Position numbers and translations under genes: made by a program. Positions 8,718 through 17,290 of a stretch of DNA of 33,561 nucleotides are shown here, one piece after another (position 1 is the stretch's first letter; every line of letters begins with the position of its first letter). Source of the stretch: Deltaproteobacteria bacterium (GTDB taxonomy: Bacteria > SAR324 > NAC60-12). The notes beneath the pieces were generated by a model. It was not told the origin of the DNA. It saw only the letters and a program-made list of their open reading frames with translations, and ran no database searches. The DNA lies in assembly GCA_011522845.1 (NCBI GenBank), contig WTIF01000289.1, positions 1-33,561 of the forward strand. Reading direction: 5' to 3'.

Positions 8718-9524
8718 TCACTTGTCTAACTGTTTGCGCAACGCTCCAGTTTCATCAACTTTCCGCAATGCTTTCAATTCATCCACGGTTGGTTCTGGAA
8801 CCACATGCACCCTTGGAGAGACCTTCAGTTCCCAACCGGTATTGGACTTGATTTCCTCGATGTTTGAGAAAGAGTAGTAGGCATCTAGTTGGAATTCTTT
8901 TGAATTGGTGTCAGGTCTGAGGATACCCAAAGTAGTGATGATAGCAGACGGGCCACCTCCTACAAAACCGTAGCGCTCACGAGTATTCCCGCCATCCAAG
9001 TATCCAGGTGAGCTGAGGTAAGTTACTTTTTCTGCAAATCTTTTTGGTTCATGGGCTACCATGATCAAAACCCTTCCCGCTCCACATGCAATATCGTTTG
9101 CCCCACCTGCGCCAGTCAGTCTAGTTTTGGGTGCTCGATAGTGATCTCCAATCTCCCCATCCCAAATTCCCGTAGTATTGACGTTTCCAAACTTATCGAC
9201 CTGAGCGGCTCCAATAATACCGACATCACAGCGTCCGGAAGCGACTAGAAAGCCTAACGCATCCACTCCATTCGTGAAGCTAGTGGCATTCGCTGAGATA
9301 CGGTTGCATTCAATCCCCCATGGGAGCCCTCCGACTGGAGTTGCCCCGTAAACTCCACCCTCTGTCATTGCACGAATATTTGGTGCATGGTGCGCTTGAG
9401 CAAAATAACCAGCCAGCATTGAGAGTCCTACACCAAAGATTGCCAGCTCGCCGTCACGTAATTCCCGGCCCGTGGCAATAGCCATCATTTCCTGGCGAGT
9501 GTATTCAAGCTTGTGACGGTTCAT
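8718..9524 (-). CDS. class I CoA-transferase-like protein, subunit B (GctB/IpdB-like)
   Basis: This 268-residue protein matches the beta subunit of the glutaconate CoA-transferase group. Visible landmarks are RAMTEGGVYGA (E55 is at the position of the catalytic Glu in GctB), GRCDVGIIGAAQVDKFGNVNTT and the GAGGANDIA glycine-rich loop. These enzymes move CoA between acids; a sister branch (IpdAB) instead opens a ring in steroid breakdown. The substrate cannot be decided here. It overlaps subunit A by ATGA (9521-9524) and is followed by the hydratase, so the three probably handle one acyl-CoA pathway. Confidence 0.88.
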   Translation of the reverse strand: MNRHKLEYTRQEMMAIATGRELRDGELAIFGVGLSMLAGYFAQAHHAPNIRAMTEGGVYGATPVGGLPWGIECNRISANATSFTNGVDALGFLVASGRCDVGIIGAAQVDKFGNVNTTGIWDGEIGDHYRAPKTRLTGAGGANDIACGAGRVLIMVAHEPKRFAEKVTYLSSPGYLDGGNTRERYGFVGGGPSAIITTLGILRPDTNSKEFQLDAYYSFSNIEEIKSNTGWELKVSPRVHVVPEPTVDELKALRKVDETGALRKQLDK

Positions 9525-10513
9525 GTCTCGCCCTCCAAAACTAATTTTGCAATTTCATCTGCAGAAAGAATCCACTTGCGGTAAGGATCCATCAGAAAAC
9601 TGGTTTCGGTTTGGGTGATTTTTTTTCTCGTCTCATTGCCAATCATGTCTAGATAGTCTTGGTGACTCTGGTAGCTAAATACATACTCCTTCAAATATTG
9701 TTGGGTGGTTTCTTCGGAAGCAAGTGCTTTGTTCATCGAACGCATGTGTTCTTCATCCACATCATAAAGTCCTGGTGAACTTTGTGGCCAGGCAGCAAAA
9801 GGCCAGTAGACAACGGCATCCACGACGATATCTGGAATGCGTACTAGGTTTGGAAATTGTCTCATGCAGTCTGTGTGGACAATTTCATCAGCCACCAAGA
9901 TCACCTTTTTGGCGGCACGGGAGAGTTCAAAACGGCTCCACTCTGTTCCCAACATGATGGCGTTCCCGAGTGGGTCGGCCATGGAGACATGTATTGCAGC
10001 AACTTCTGGTTGTAAACTTTGAAAGGCCCCGAGTTGTCGACCACTGAAAGGATCGGTAATCATAGGGATCTTGCTGGTTGCTGGATATTCGGCTGGTGAG
10101 AAAGCGCTGCGATACTGGATGTCAGAGCCGATATTTACTGTAGCTGGTACGAAGGGCCAGTTCATCGCACCACCCAATAGCCGGATTGCCATGGCTAGAT
10201 TGGAATAATCTTCCAGTTGGACCACCCCAGTTTCTACTGCTCTGCGCAGTCCGTTGGCAAATCCAAAAACCTCGAGACCAGAGAAACCACACTCTGCTTT
10301 ATCTACAGCTCCAGCCCCGGCCAAGAGATTGAGTTGCTGGGAATTACAGTGAAAAATCGCATGGAGCTGTTTCCGACCCTTGCGCAAAAGTTCCCGCCCG
10401 AAAACGATCGCATCAGAGCCGATTGGTAGTGCTGCACCACTCGCATATTGAACACCGTTTTGCGTGAAGCGATCAACCGCGGTTGCCAGAGAAATTAACT
10501 TAGGTTGGGGCAT
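9521..10513 (-). CDS. class I CoA-transferase-like protein, subunit A (GctA/IpdA-like)
   Basis: This 330-residue alpha subunit partners the next gene. Landmarks include QYASGAALPIGSDAIVFGREL, GGAMNWPFVPATVNIGSDI, AAIHVSMADPLGNAIMLG and KKVILVADEIV. A Glu at 101 (LEDYSNLAMAIRLL) lies where the IpdA-type enzymes may carry an acidic catalytic residue, so both the transferase and ring-cleaving hydrolase branches stay open. It starts with ATG at 10513 behind a weak AAAGA-type ribosome-binding site. The 153-base region upstream (10514-10666) shows no clear promoter or terminator. Confidence 0.87.
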   Translation of the reverse strand: MPQPKLISLATAVDRFTQNGVQYASGAALPIGSDAIVFGRELLRKGRKQLHAIFHCNSQQLNLLAGAGAVDKAECGFSGLEVFGFANGLRRAVETGVVQLEDYSNLAMAIRLLGGAMNWPFVPATVNIGSDIQYRSAFSPAEYPATSKIPMITDPFSGRQLGAFQSLQPEVAAIHVSMADPLGNAIMLGTEWSRFELSRAAKKVILVADEIVHTDCMRQFPNLVRIPDIVVDAVVYWPFAAWPQSSPGLYDVDEEHMRSMNKALASEETTQQYLKEYVFSYQSHQDYLDMIGNETRKKITQTETSFLMDPYRKWILSADEIAKLVLEGET

Positions 10514-10666
10514 GTCTTTGGGCTAGCGTAATACTGTTCTGTGAACTGTCTATTGGACCAAACTTGTTTCCACATAAATGGAGCCGTCGAACTTATCCCT
10601 TATTTCGGGAGGATTCAAGTGTTGGAAGGTCGTTCGATCAGAAGAGATGAGGGTGCGGAGTTTATA

Positions 10667-11149
10667 TCAGGCGAGTAAATTTATTGGAGATACCGCTATT
10701 CCATCAGAATCGCAATAAATCCAATGGTTTGGTGTGAAGGAGATGTTCCCAAATTGGAGAGGTATGTTTTGGAAGCCAGATCCAGTTTTGGTACTTTTAC
10801 GAGGATTCGTACCAAGAGCCTTGAAACCAATTTGCAGATTGCCAATTGCTACGCTGTCACGAATCGCACCATACACAACGATTCCGGACCAACCATTGCC
10901 GCGGGCAAGCTCTGCGATCATATCTCCAACAAGGGCTCTGCGGAGGGAACCAGCGCCATCAATCACCAGAACCCTCCCCAGACCGCTTTCCGATAGAGTC
11001 TGGCGGATCAGACTGTTGTCTTCGTGGCACCTGATTGTCGAGATCTGGCCAAAAAAGCTCTTGATACCACCGAAATTTTGGAATGACAGTTCACAACTTT
11101 GAAGTTGATCTTCAAAATCATCGAACAAATCCGCAGTAGAAAAATTCAT
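10667..11149 (-). CDS. rraA: RraA family protein (RNase E activity regulator / HMG aldolase fold)
   Basis: The 160 residues align along their whole length with E. coli RraA (161 residues): STADLFDDF, FQNFGGIKSFFGQISTIRC, GRVLVIDGAGSLRRALVGD, GWSGIVVYGAIRD and the NHWIYCDSDGIAVS end. E. coli RraA binds RNase E and lowers its activity; close relatives are 4-hydroxy-4-methyl-2-oxoglutarate aldolases, so the cellular role here is not certain. It begins six bases after the dnaJ stop, which suggests co-transcription with the heat-shock operon. No strong ribosome-binding site is seen, consistent with coupling to dnaJ. Confidence 0.88.
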   Translation of the reverse strand: MNFSTADLFDDFEDQLQSCELSFQNFGGIKSFFGQISTIRCHEDNSLIRQTLSESGLGRVLVIDGAGSLRRALVGDMIAELARGNGWSGIVVYGAIRDSVAIGNLQIGFKALGTNPRKSTKTGSGFQNIPLQFGNISFTPNHWIYCDSDGIAVSPINLLA

Positions 11150-11155
11150 GATGTT

Positions 11156-12262
11156 CTAAGAGAAAAAACCTTTGATGGTATTCATGAATTTGTCTCTCAG
11201 TGGGTGACTGTCTTGATCACTGATGTGCTCCATCTCTTCAAGTAGTTCTCTTTGCCGAGCAGAGAGATTTGTCGGAGTTTCAACGACAATCCGCACGTGC
11301 AAATCCCCTCTGTTGCCACCACGCAAGTTCACAATTCCTTGATTCCTCAGACGGAAAATTTTGTGGGACTGGGTGCCAGCCGGGATTTTTAAGCGAGCTT
11401 TGCCTTCTAAAGTAGGGACCTCTATTTCAGTGCCCAGGGCTACCTGTGGAAAGCTGATTGGAACCTCACAATAGATGTCGGAACCATCCCGTTCGAAGAT
11501 TGGATGTTTCTTCACACGAATCACAACGTAGAGGTCCCCCGGAGGTCCGCCGTCAATCCCATGTTCTCCCTCGCCAGAGAGTTTGATCCTGGAATTGTTA
11601 TCTACACCCGCAGGAATGTTGATTCGAATGGTCCTTGTCTTAGGAACGCGCTTTTTTCCGCGACAAGTTCCACAAGGATTACGAACAGTTTTTCCTTGCC
11701 CACCACAGGATCGGCAAGTTGTTGCGACACTAAAGAAACCTTGCTGGATTCGCTGCTGACCGGTCCCACTACAGACTCGACAGACCTCAATATCGGATTC
11801 TGATTTCGCCCCTAGTCCTCCGCAAGTTTCGCAGGTTTCCATTCTGGGAATATCAACTTCGGTCGAATGCCCAAATGCGGCTTCTTCAAAAGAAATCTCC
11901 ATATTGTACTGGAGATCAGAACCGCGTTCACCGCGGCTACGTTGCCCCCCAGTATTTCCGAAGAGATCTCCGAAAAGATCTCCAAAGATGTCACTAAAAC
12001 CACCACCGCTGAAACCACCGCTAAAGCCTTCTCCCATGCCTTCTGCTGCGTGGCCGAATTGGTCATAGCGAGAACGCTTTTGAGAATCACTGAGAACTTC
12101 ATAAGCTTCAGTAGCTTCTTTGAACTTCAACTCAGCATCTGAATCACCCGGATTACGATCAGGGTGATACTTCATGGCTACTTTTCGATAGGCCTTCTTC
12201 AGGTCTTCCGGGCTGACGTTTTGGGAGACCCCAAGTACTTCATAATAATCACGTTTGGCCAA
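11156..12262 (-). CDS. dnaJ: chaperone DnaJ (Hsp40)
   Basis: This is a 368-residue type I DnaJ. The J domain (about 1-70) has the HPD motif at 33-35. A Gly/Phe-rich linker spans about 76-105. Four zinc-binding CxxC pairs lie at 144/147, 161/164, 183/186 and 197/200; the last repeat reads CGTCRGKK instead of ending in GxG. Substrate-binding domains fill the C-terminus. DnaJ delivers unfolded proteins to DnaK and stimulates its ATPase. It follows dnaK by 30 bases and is followed by rraA after six. Confidence 0.97.
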   Translation of the reverse strand: MAKRDYYEVLGVSQNVSPEDLKKAYRKVAMKYHPDRNPGDSDAELKFKEATEAYEVLSDSQKRSRYDQFGHAAEGMGEGFSGGFSGGGFSDIFGDLFGDLFGNTGGQRSRGERGSDLQYNMEISFEEAAFGHSTEVDIPRMETCETCGGLGAKSESDIEVCRVCSGTGQQRIQQGFFSVATTCRSCGGQGKTVRNPCGTCRGKKRVPKTRTIRINIPAGVDNNSRIKLSGEGEHGIDGGPPGDLYVVIRVKKHPIFERDGSDIYCEVPISFPQVALGTEIEVPTLEGKARLKIPAGTQSHKIFRLRNQGIVNLRGGNRGDLHVRIVVETPTNLSARQRELLEEMEHISDQDSHPLRDKFMNTIKGFFS

Positions 12263-12292
12263 CAGGGCCTCCTTCCTGAGGATGCGAAAAGA

Positions 12293-14215
12293 TTACTTTT
12301 TAACTTCCTCGTACTCTGCATCAACGATGTTGTCATCATCTTGCTTGCTGCCTGAACCACCACCTTGATTTTGATCATCGCCTGGCTGATCCGAGTCAGA
12401 TGGATTTGCTGCAGTTTGGCTATAAAGTAATTCAGCAAGTTTGTGAGAAGCTTGGGTAAGAGCCTCGATGTCACTGCGGATAGCTTCGGGATCATCTCCC
12501 TCCAAGCTCTTTCGGAGTTGCTCACTGACTGCGGTAATTTTCTCTTTGTCTGCTTCTGGAAGCTTGTCACCAAGTTCTCCCATCGTCTTCTCTGTACTGT
12601 AGAGTAGTGTCTCAGCTTGGTTCCGAAGTTCTGCCGATTCACGACGCTTTTTATCGTCATCAGCATATTGTTCTGCTTCCTGAACCATACGTTCTACTTC
12701 TGAGTCAGAGAGACCGCTGGAGGAAGTGATCTTGATCGCTTGTTCCTTACCCGTACCAAGGTCTTTGGCACTGACATTGACAATGCCGTTGGCATCAATG
12801 TCAAAAGTCACCTCAATTTGAGGCATTCCTCTTGGGGCTGCTGGAATACCAACCAACTCGAAACGGCCCAGGGTCTTGTTATCACCAGCCATTTCGCGCT
12901 CACCTTGCAGTACGTGAATGCTTACCGCAGGTTGATTGTCCGCTGCTGTTGAGAAGACTTGGCTCTTCCTAGTTGGAATTGTGGTGTTGCGCTCGATCAA
13001 CTTGGTCATTACTCCACCGAGGGTCTCAATGCCGAGGGAGAGTGGTGTGACATCCAACAACAGAACATCTTTGACGTCACCTTTCAGCACTCCGCCTTGG
13101 ATTGCTGCACCGATTGCAACGACTTCATCAGGATTGACGCCCTTGTGAGGTTCTTTGCCAAAGAACTCCTTTACGATCTCTTGGATCTTGGGCATTCGCG
13201 TCATTCCCCCCACTAGGATCACCTCATCAATGTCCTTGGCGGTGCAGCCAGCATCTTTTAGCGCATCTCTACATGGTCCAAGACATCGCTGGACGAGATC
13301 ATCTACCATTTGTTCGAAGCGAGCCCGGCTAATTTTCAAATTCAAATGCTTTGGACCATTCTGATCTGCGGTGATGAAGGGGAGATTAACTTCCGTTTCA
13401 GTGCTGGAAGATAATTCATGCTTTGCTTTTTCGGCAGCTTCCTTCAGGCGTTGGAGAGCCATTTTGTCTTGGCGCAGATCTATGCTGTTTTCCTTTTTGA
13501 ATTCATCAGCCAGGAAGTTGATCAATCTGTTGTCAAAGTCGTCTCCACCAAGGAAGGTATCTCCGTTGGTTGATTTGACTTCAAAGACTCCGTCTCCAAT
13601 TTCGAGAATGGAAACATCGAATGTTCCTCCACCAAGATCAAAGACGGCAATCTTCTCATCTGATTTTTTGTCCAAGCCATAAGCCAATGAAGCCGCTGTA
13701 GGTTCGTTGATGATCCTAAGTACATTCAAACCAGCGATTTTGCCTGCATCTTTCGTTGCCTGCCGTTGGCTGTCATTGAAGTAGGCTGGAACCGTAATGA
13801 CTGCGTCAGTAACCGCCTCTCCAAGATAGTCTTCAGCTGTTTGCTTCATCTTTTGAAGAACGAAAGCTGAAATTTCCGGAGGAGAATAGCTCTTACCATC
13901 TACGCCAATGTAGGCCAGATCATTTGCTCCACCTGTAATCTCGAACGGGGCCACAGATTTCAATCGGCTGACTGCTTCTGTGTTGAACTTTTGACCCATC
14001 AAGCGCTTAGCACTGAACACGGTTCGCTTTGGATTCGTAATCGCCTGTCGCTTCGCAACTTGGCCTACTAGCCGCTCACCACTGTCATTGAAGGCAACCA
14101 TGGATGGGGTGGTTCGGACGCCTTCTGAATTTTGGATTACCTTGGGATCACCGCCTTCCATCACAGCGATACAAGAGTTGGAAGTTCCCAGGTCAATTCC
14201 AATTACCTTTCCCAT
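12293..14215 (-). CDS. dnaK: chaperone DnaK (Hsp70)
   Basis: This 640-residue Hsp70 has the usual length. The ATPase domain opens with [12 protein letters not shown] and contains [28 protein letters not shown] and [14 protein letters not shown]. The linker [16 protein letters not shown] leads into the peptide-binding domain, and the C-terminus is an acidic Gly/Asp-rich tail ending EEVKK. It binds exposed hydrophobic segments and works with DnaJ and GrpE encoded beside it. Expression is probably under HrcA/CIRCE control from upstream of hrcA. Confidence 0.98.
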   Translation of the reverse strand: MGKVIGIDLGTSNSCIAVMEGGDPKVIQNSEGVRTTPSMVAFNDSGERLVGQVAKRQAITNPKRTVFSAKRLMGQKFNTEAVSRLKSVAPFEITGGANDLAYIGVDGKSYSPPEISAFVLQKMKQTAEDYLGEAVTDAVITVPAYFNDSQRQATKDAGKIAGLNVLRIINEPTAASLAYGLDKKSDEKIAVFDLGGGTFDVSILEIGDGVFEVKSTNGDTFLGGDDFDNRLINFLADEFKKENSIDLRQDKMALQRLKEAAEKAKHELSSSTETEVNLPFITADQNGPKHLNLKISRARFEQMVDDLVQRCLGPCRDALKDAGCTAKDIDEVILVGGMTRMPKIQEIVKEFFGKEPHKGVNPDEVVAIGAAIQGGVLKGDVKDVLLLDVTPLSLGIETLGGVMTKLIERNTTIPTRKSQVFSTAADNQPAVSIHVLQGEREMAGDNKTLGRFELVGIPAAPRGMPQIEVTFDIDANGIVNVSAKDLGTGKEQAIKITSSSGLSDSEVERMVQEAEQYADDDKKRRESAELRNQAETLLYSTEKTMGELGDKLPEADKEKITAVSEQLRKSLEGDDPEAIRSDIEALTQASHKLAELLYSQTAANPSDSDQPGDDQNQGGGSGSKQDDDNIVDAEYEEVKK

Positions 14216-14256
14216 AGATCAGACTCCTTTGAGTTTTTTTGGGGTTCTTGAAGTAT

Positions 14257-14862
14257 TCAGGGTTTTTCAGCGACGCGTACCATGGCTGGCCTCACTACTC
14301 GATCATGGAGGTAGTAGCCAACCTGAAATACGTCCAGAACATGATTTTCTGGAACTTCGTCAGTCTGCACCATCCCAACTGCCTGATGGCAATTTGGATC
14401 AAACGGCTCACCCTGAGGCTCTATGCGGCTCACACCGAATTTGTTGAGACTCTCCTGCATCATGCGATTCACCATTTCAATGCCCTCTATCATGCTACCA
14501 GAGGCGTCTTCTTGCTGCTGAGAATGAGCGAGTGCTCTTTCCAGACTGTCAATGGCCGGTAACAACTCTCGAATCAATTCCATGTGATGATACTTAAGTC
14601 GATCAGCTTGCTCCCTGGCCATTCTCTTACGGAAGTTGTCCATTTCTGCGTGCTGGCGAAGGAGTTCTTCCTTCAGGGTGGCGACCTGCAGCAGAGCCTC
14701 GTTCTCTATTGCAGAAACTTCTTCCTCATCAGCCTCTAGCTCATCGAAATCTGTTGGGGAACCAGCTGCAATCGGTTCTGTTTCTTCTTCATTGATTGGG
14801 GTATCGCTATTTTCTAGCGGTTCTTCAGTGTTGCTCCCTTGTTCAGTATTTTCTTTGTTCAT
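14257..14862 (-). CDS. grpE: nucleotide exchange factor GrpE
   Basis: This 201-residue protein has a long acidic, Glu/Asn-rich N-terminus (about 1-45) and a coiled-coil stretch with MDNFRKRMAREQADRLKYHH, the typical GrpE core. The beta domain carries PFDPNCHQAVGMV and ends GYYLHDRVVRPAMVRVAEKP. It releases ADP from DnaK. It sits between hrcA (six-base gap) and dnaK (41-base gap). Confidence 0.96.
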   Translation of the reverse strand: MNKENTEQGSNTEEPLENSDTPINEEETEPIAAGSPTDFDELEADEEEVSAIENEALLQVATLKEELLRQHAEMDNFRKRMAREQADRLKYHHMELIRELLPAIDSLERALAHSQQQEDASGSMIEGIEMVNRMMQESLNKFGVSRIEPQGEPFDPNCHQAVGMVQTDEVPENHVLDVFQVGYYLHDRVVRPAMVRVAEKP

Positions 14863-14868
14863 TTATTT

Positions 14869-15948
14869 TCAATCACAGGATGACGATTGTTGGGTGATGG
14901 TTTGTGAGAGAATTCTAGCTGTAAAATCAACTACTGGTATCACTGTTTGGTAGTCCATGTTGGTAGGCCCAATCACTCCGATGGTACCAAGGACATTGTT
15001 CTGATCACTGTATTGGGCCTTAACCATCGTACAGTCTTGGAGGCTCTCCAACTCATTTTCAATCCCTATGTAAATTTGGATGCCATCGGCTTCCACAGTG
15101 GAATCAAGCAAATTCATGATCATCGACTTGTGCTCGAACGCATCCATCAGTCCACGGGCACTATTCAAATTTCTAAAGCGCTCACTGAAAATCAGGTTGT
15201 GTTGGCCCTCAATGTACACTTCGGGTGCGTCCTCTAATTCGAAGGCTTTCTTCCCCAGTCGAACGGCTTGGGCTAACAGGCGGTCGTAACGTTCCTTATC
15301 TTCAACCATGCTTTCGAGGATCTGCTGTCGAATCTCATGAAGACTGCGATTGTGAAACTGTTCGTTTAGAAAACTGGAGACTGTGTTGAGGAAGTCCTGC
15401 GACAGATCCTCTGTCGTTGCAATGATCTTGTTCCGAACTTGGCCGTTACGAGTGACCAGAACAACTAAAATCTGCTGAGAGCTGAGCCGAATAAACTCAA
15501 TTCTCCTGAGAATGCTTGTTTCAACTCTCGGCGAACTGGTTAAGCAAACAAACTGAGTCAATCCTGCAAGCAGGCGGGTCGTACTGATTAAAAGATCTTC
15601 GACCTGGTTCATTCCACCCTCCTGGGTTGCCTCCTGTATTCTTTTTTGCAGCTTGCGAGTCAGTTGGTTGGCCACAACTACTTGATCAACATAGAACCGA
15701 TAAGCTTTGTCCGTGGGAATCCTGCCTGCGGAGGTATGCAACTGCATCAGGAAGCCCATGTCTGAGAGATCAGACATGATGTTCCGAATCGTCGCGGGGG
15801 ATAGCCCCATCTCCAACGTCTTTGAAAGGGAGCGTGACCCAACTGGTTCGTTACTAGTTATGTAACCCTCAATGATCCCGCGCAAGACTCGTTGGGTACG
15901 TTCGTCAATCGACTCTTTGGTCTCCAACCGTTGAACCGTTTTCGACAT
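14869..15948 (-). CDS. hrcA: heat-inducible transcription repressor HrcA
   Basis: The 359-residue HrcA has an N-terminal winged helix (RTQRVLRGIIEGYITSNEPVGSRSLSK, then LSPATIRNIMSDLSDMGFL) and the GRIPTDKAYRFYVD stretch. The central dimerisation part and the GxxxMDYxxVIPVV-type end follow. It represses the operon by binding CIRCE and is itself refolded by chaperones in model systems, giving feedback. A CIRCE element lies 22 bases upstream of the start codon, and a GAGGGAG ribosome-binding site precedes the ATG. Confidence 0.96.
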   Translation of the reverse strand: MSKTVQRLETKESIDERTQRVLRGIIEGYITSNEPVGSRSLSKTLEMGLSPATIRNIMSDLSDMGFLMQLHTSAGRIPTDKAYRFYVDQVVVANQLTRKLQKRIQEATQEGGMNQVEDLLISTTRLLAGLTQFVCLTSSPRVETSILRRIEFIRLSSQQILVVLVTRNGQVRNKIIATTEDLSQDFLNTVSSFLNEQFHNRSLHEIRQQILESMVEDKERYDRLLAQAVRLGKKAFELEDAPEVYIEGQHNLIFSERFRNLNSARGLMDAFEHKSMIMNLLDSTVEADGIQIYIGIENELESLQDCTMVKAQYSDQNNVLGTIGVIGPTNMDYQTVIPVVDFTARILSQTITQQSSSCD

Positions 15949-15969
15949 AAAGCTCCCTCAAGTAGCTTA

Positions 15970-15996
15970 TTAGCACTCATCAGCTGATAGTGCTAA
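15970..15996 (-). promoter_or_regulatory. CIRCE operator for HrcA
   Basis: The half-sites TTAGCACTC (15970-15978) and TAGTGCTAA (15988-15996) are separated by exactly nine bases. This matches the consensus TTAGCACTC-N9-GAGTGCTAA with a single mismatch in the second arm. It lies just upstream of hrcA and just downstream of the promoter -35 box, so bound HrcA would block transcription of hrcA-grpE-dnaK-dnaJ-rraA. Confidence 0.95.
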
Positions 15997-16019
15997 TAGT
16001 TAACATTCGAATGGATGGT

Positions 16020-16025
16020 TGTCAA
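16020..16025 (-). promoter_or_regulatory. -35 box of the hrcA operon promoter
   Basis: A perfect TTGACA on the minus strand lies 23 bases upstream of the CIRCE edge. The -10 box expected at about 15997-16003 is poorly conserved (TTAACTA), partly preceded by TG. The start point would fall inside CIRCE, as in known HrcA-controlled promoters. Confidence 0.6.
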
Positions 16026-16090
16026 GGGAAATGACGGGAATCGGTGATGTTCTCCGTCGAAGTTTTTAGTGGACAAAGTCCATTGGGTTT

Positions 16091-17290
16091 TCAGGGTTCT
16101 GATAGTCCCAACAAATTTCGAAAGGTTTCTGGATCATCTAATTTTCTTTCCAGCCGCCTACGAAATTGGGGGAAGGAGATTCGATGGCTGCTTTCCACTT
16201 GGAGATCTTGACTGCTGTAAACCCGCGGATCCAAATTCTGATCAATCAACCACTCCAGCCAACTGTTGTAATCCTGATATAAATCCTCTGGAGGCAGTTG
16301 AAATCCAGTCGAAGTTTCATTGATCTCTTGTGTCAGCTCAAATGCTTCCTCTTCTGCAACTTCTGTTGCATCCGGAGTTAGCCCAGGCATCTTTGTCGTG
16401 GGTGGTGCGGGTGAAAAACCAGTTCTATAGTGAAGACGAAAGGTCTCAAGCAGATCATGCAACCTATCAGTAGGAGTAACCCGTCGCTCCAGACGATGAG
16501 AAAACTGAAGAAAGGAAATCGGTCGGGAGCTTTCAACTCTGAGATTTTCTGCTGAAAGTTCCTGAACATTCAGACCGATTGAATAGAGATGATCGCACCA
16601 TTCATTGAAGCTAAGATATGCTTCGTCTAGTGGCCTTGCAGGGAAGGCGTTATTTTCATCGAAACTTTCTGGAACATAGGCCTTAGGTTTTAGCTCTGGA
16701 GGTGGACGAAACCGCAGCTCATTTTCCAGCGTTTGACTCATCATCGGAGTGGAAGGCGGTGACGGGGGTGCTGGAGGCGGTGGCTGTTTGAGAGGACTTC
16801 CGCCTGGTAGTGGAGGTGATGGCATCGGAACACGCCTAGGCTGCTGAATGGATTGCCTTTCTATTTGCTCCAGTCGGCCCTTCACCTTGTCAACTTCCTC
16901 TGCAAGTCTCAGTAGAGCTTGGTGGGTACCAGCTAGATCTTCTTCGGTGAGATACTTATGTTGCTCTGGTTGCCCAGTTGTAGATTGTGATGATGCGAGG
17001 TGAGGAGAGGTCCAATCTGTTGGGAGCAAACAAAGACTATGAGCTTCCACCCAGTTAGGGGTAGTTAGCTTGCTTTCCCAGTCGGGTAGACGAGCCAGTG
17101 CAGTTTCACAGAAGTGTAAAAATGTCTGATAATTTATTCGATCTTCAGGAGACACCTTTTCTGGTCGGTCCACTCTCAGAGGACACTGTATTTGTTCCAA
17201 CCATTTGATCCAGTCCTGCCAGGTCTTCCGGGATTCCTTTCGTTGCCAGTGTTCGATCAGTCGTTTTTCCAGTTGGTCAAGAGCCTTCAT
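16091..17290 (-). CDS. uncharacterised repeat protein with coiled coil and polyproline linker, coupled to an ABC1 kinase
   Basis: This 399-residue protein matches no family I know. Two clear repeats of about 58 residues lie at 225-283 and 338-395. Both follow the pattern Y..(F/Y)N.W...L, L.VESS..ISF.QF..RLER and a final leucine-rich helix. A weaker third copy at 21-68 (TWQDWIKWLEQ, YQTFLHFCE) may exist. Residues 113-150 look like a coiled coil, and 151-203 form a Pro-rich linker with runs such as QPPPPAPPSPPSTP. There is no signal peptide or membrane segment, so it is probably cytoplasmic. It overlaps the kinase gene upstream by ATGA (17287-17290), so it is probably made with the kinase and may be its partner or substrate. 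Confidence 0.85.
   Translation of the reverse strand: MKALDQLEKRLIEHWQRKESRKTWQDWIKWLEQIQCPLRVDRPEKVSPEDRINYQTFLHFCETALARLPDWESKLTTPNWVEAHSLCLLPTDWTSPHLASSQSTTGQPEQHKYLTEEDLAGTHQALLRLAEEVDKVKGRLEQIERQSIQQPRRVPMPSPPLPGGSPLKQPPPPAPPSPPSTPMMSQTLENELRFRPPPELKPKAYVPESFDENNAFPARPLDEAYLSFNEWCDHLYSIGLNVQELSAENLRVESSRPISFLQFSHRLERRVTPTDRLHDLLETFRLHYRTGFSPAPPTTKMPGLTPDATEVAEEEAFELTQEINETSTGFQLPPEDLYQDYNSWLEWLIDQNLDPRVYSSQDLQVESSHRISFPQFRRRLERKLDDPETFRNLLGLSEP

Noticed and set aside
12199-12666. Open frame of 155 codons on the minus strand across the dnaK-dnaJ junction
   Set aside because: It overlaps both conserved genes in another frame; its low-complexity Lys/Thr/Ser make-up is that of an out-of-frame shadow.
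16069-16085. Short hairpin TGGAC-AAA-GTCCA near the end of the repeat-protein gene
   Set aside because: Only five pairs and no U tract in the direction of the minus-strand gene; not enough for a terminator call.
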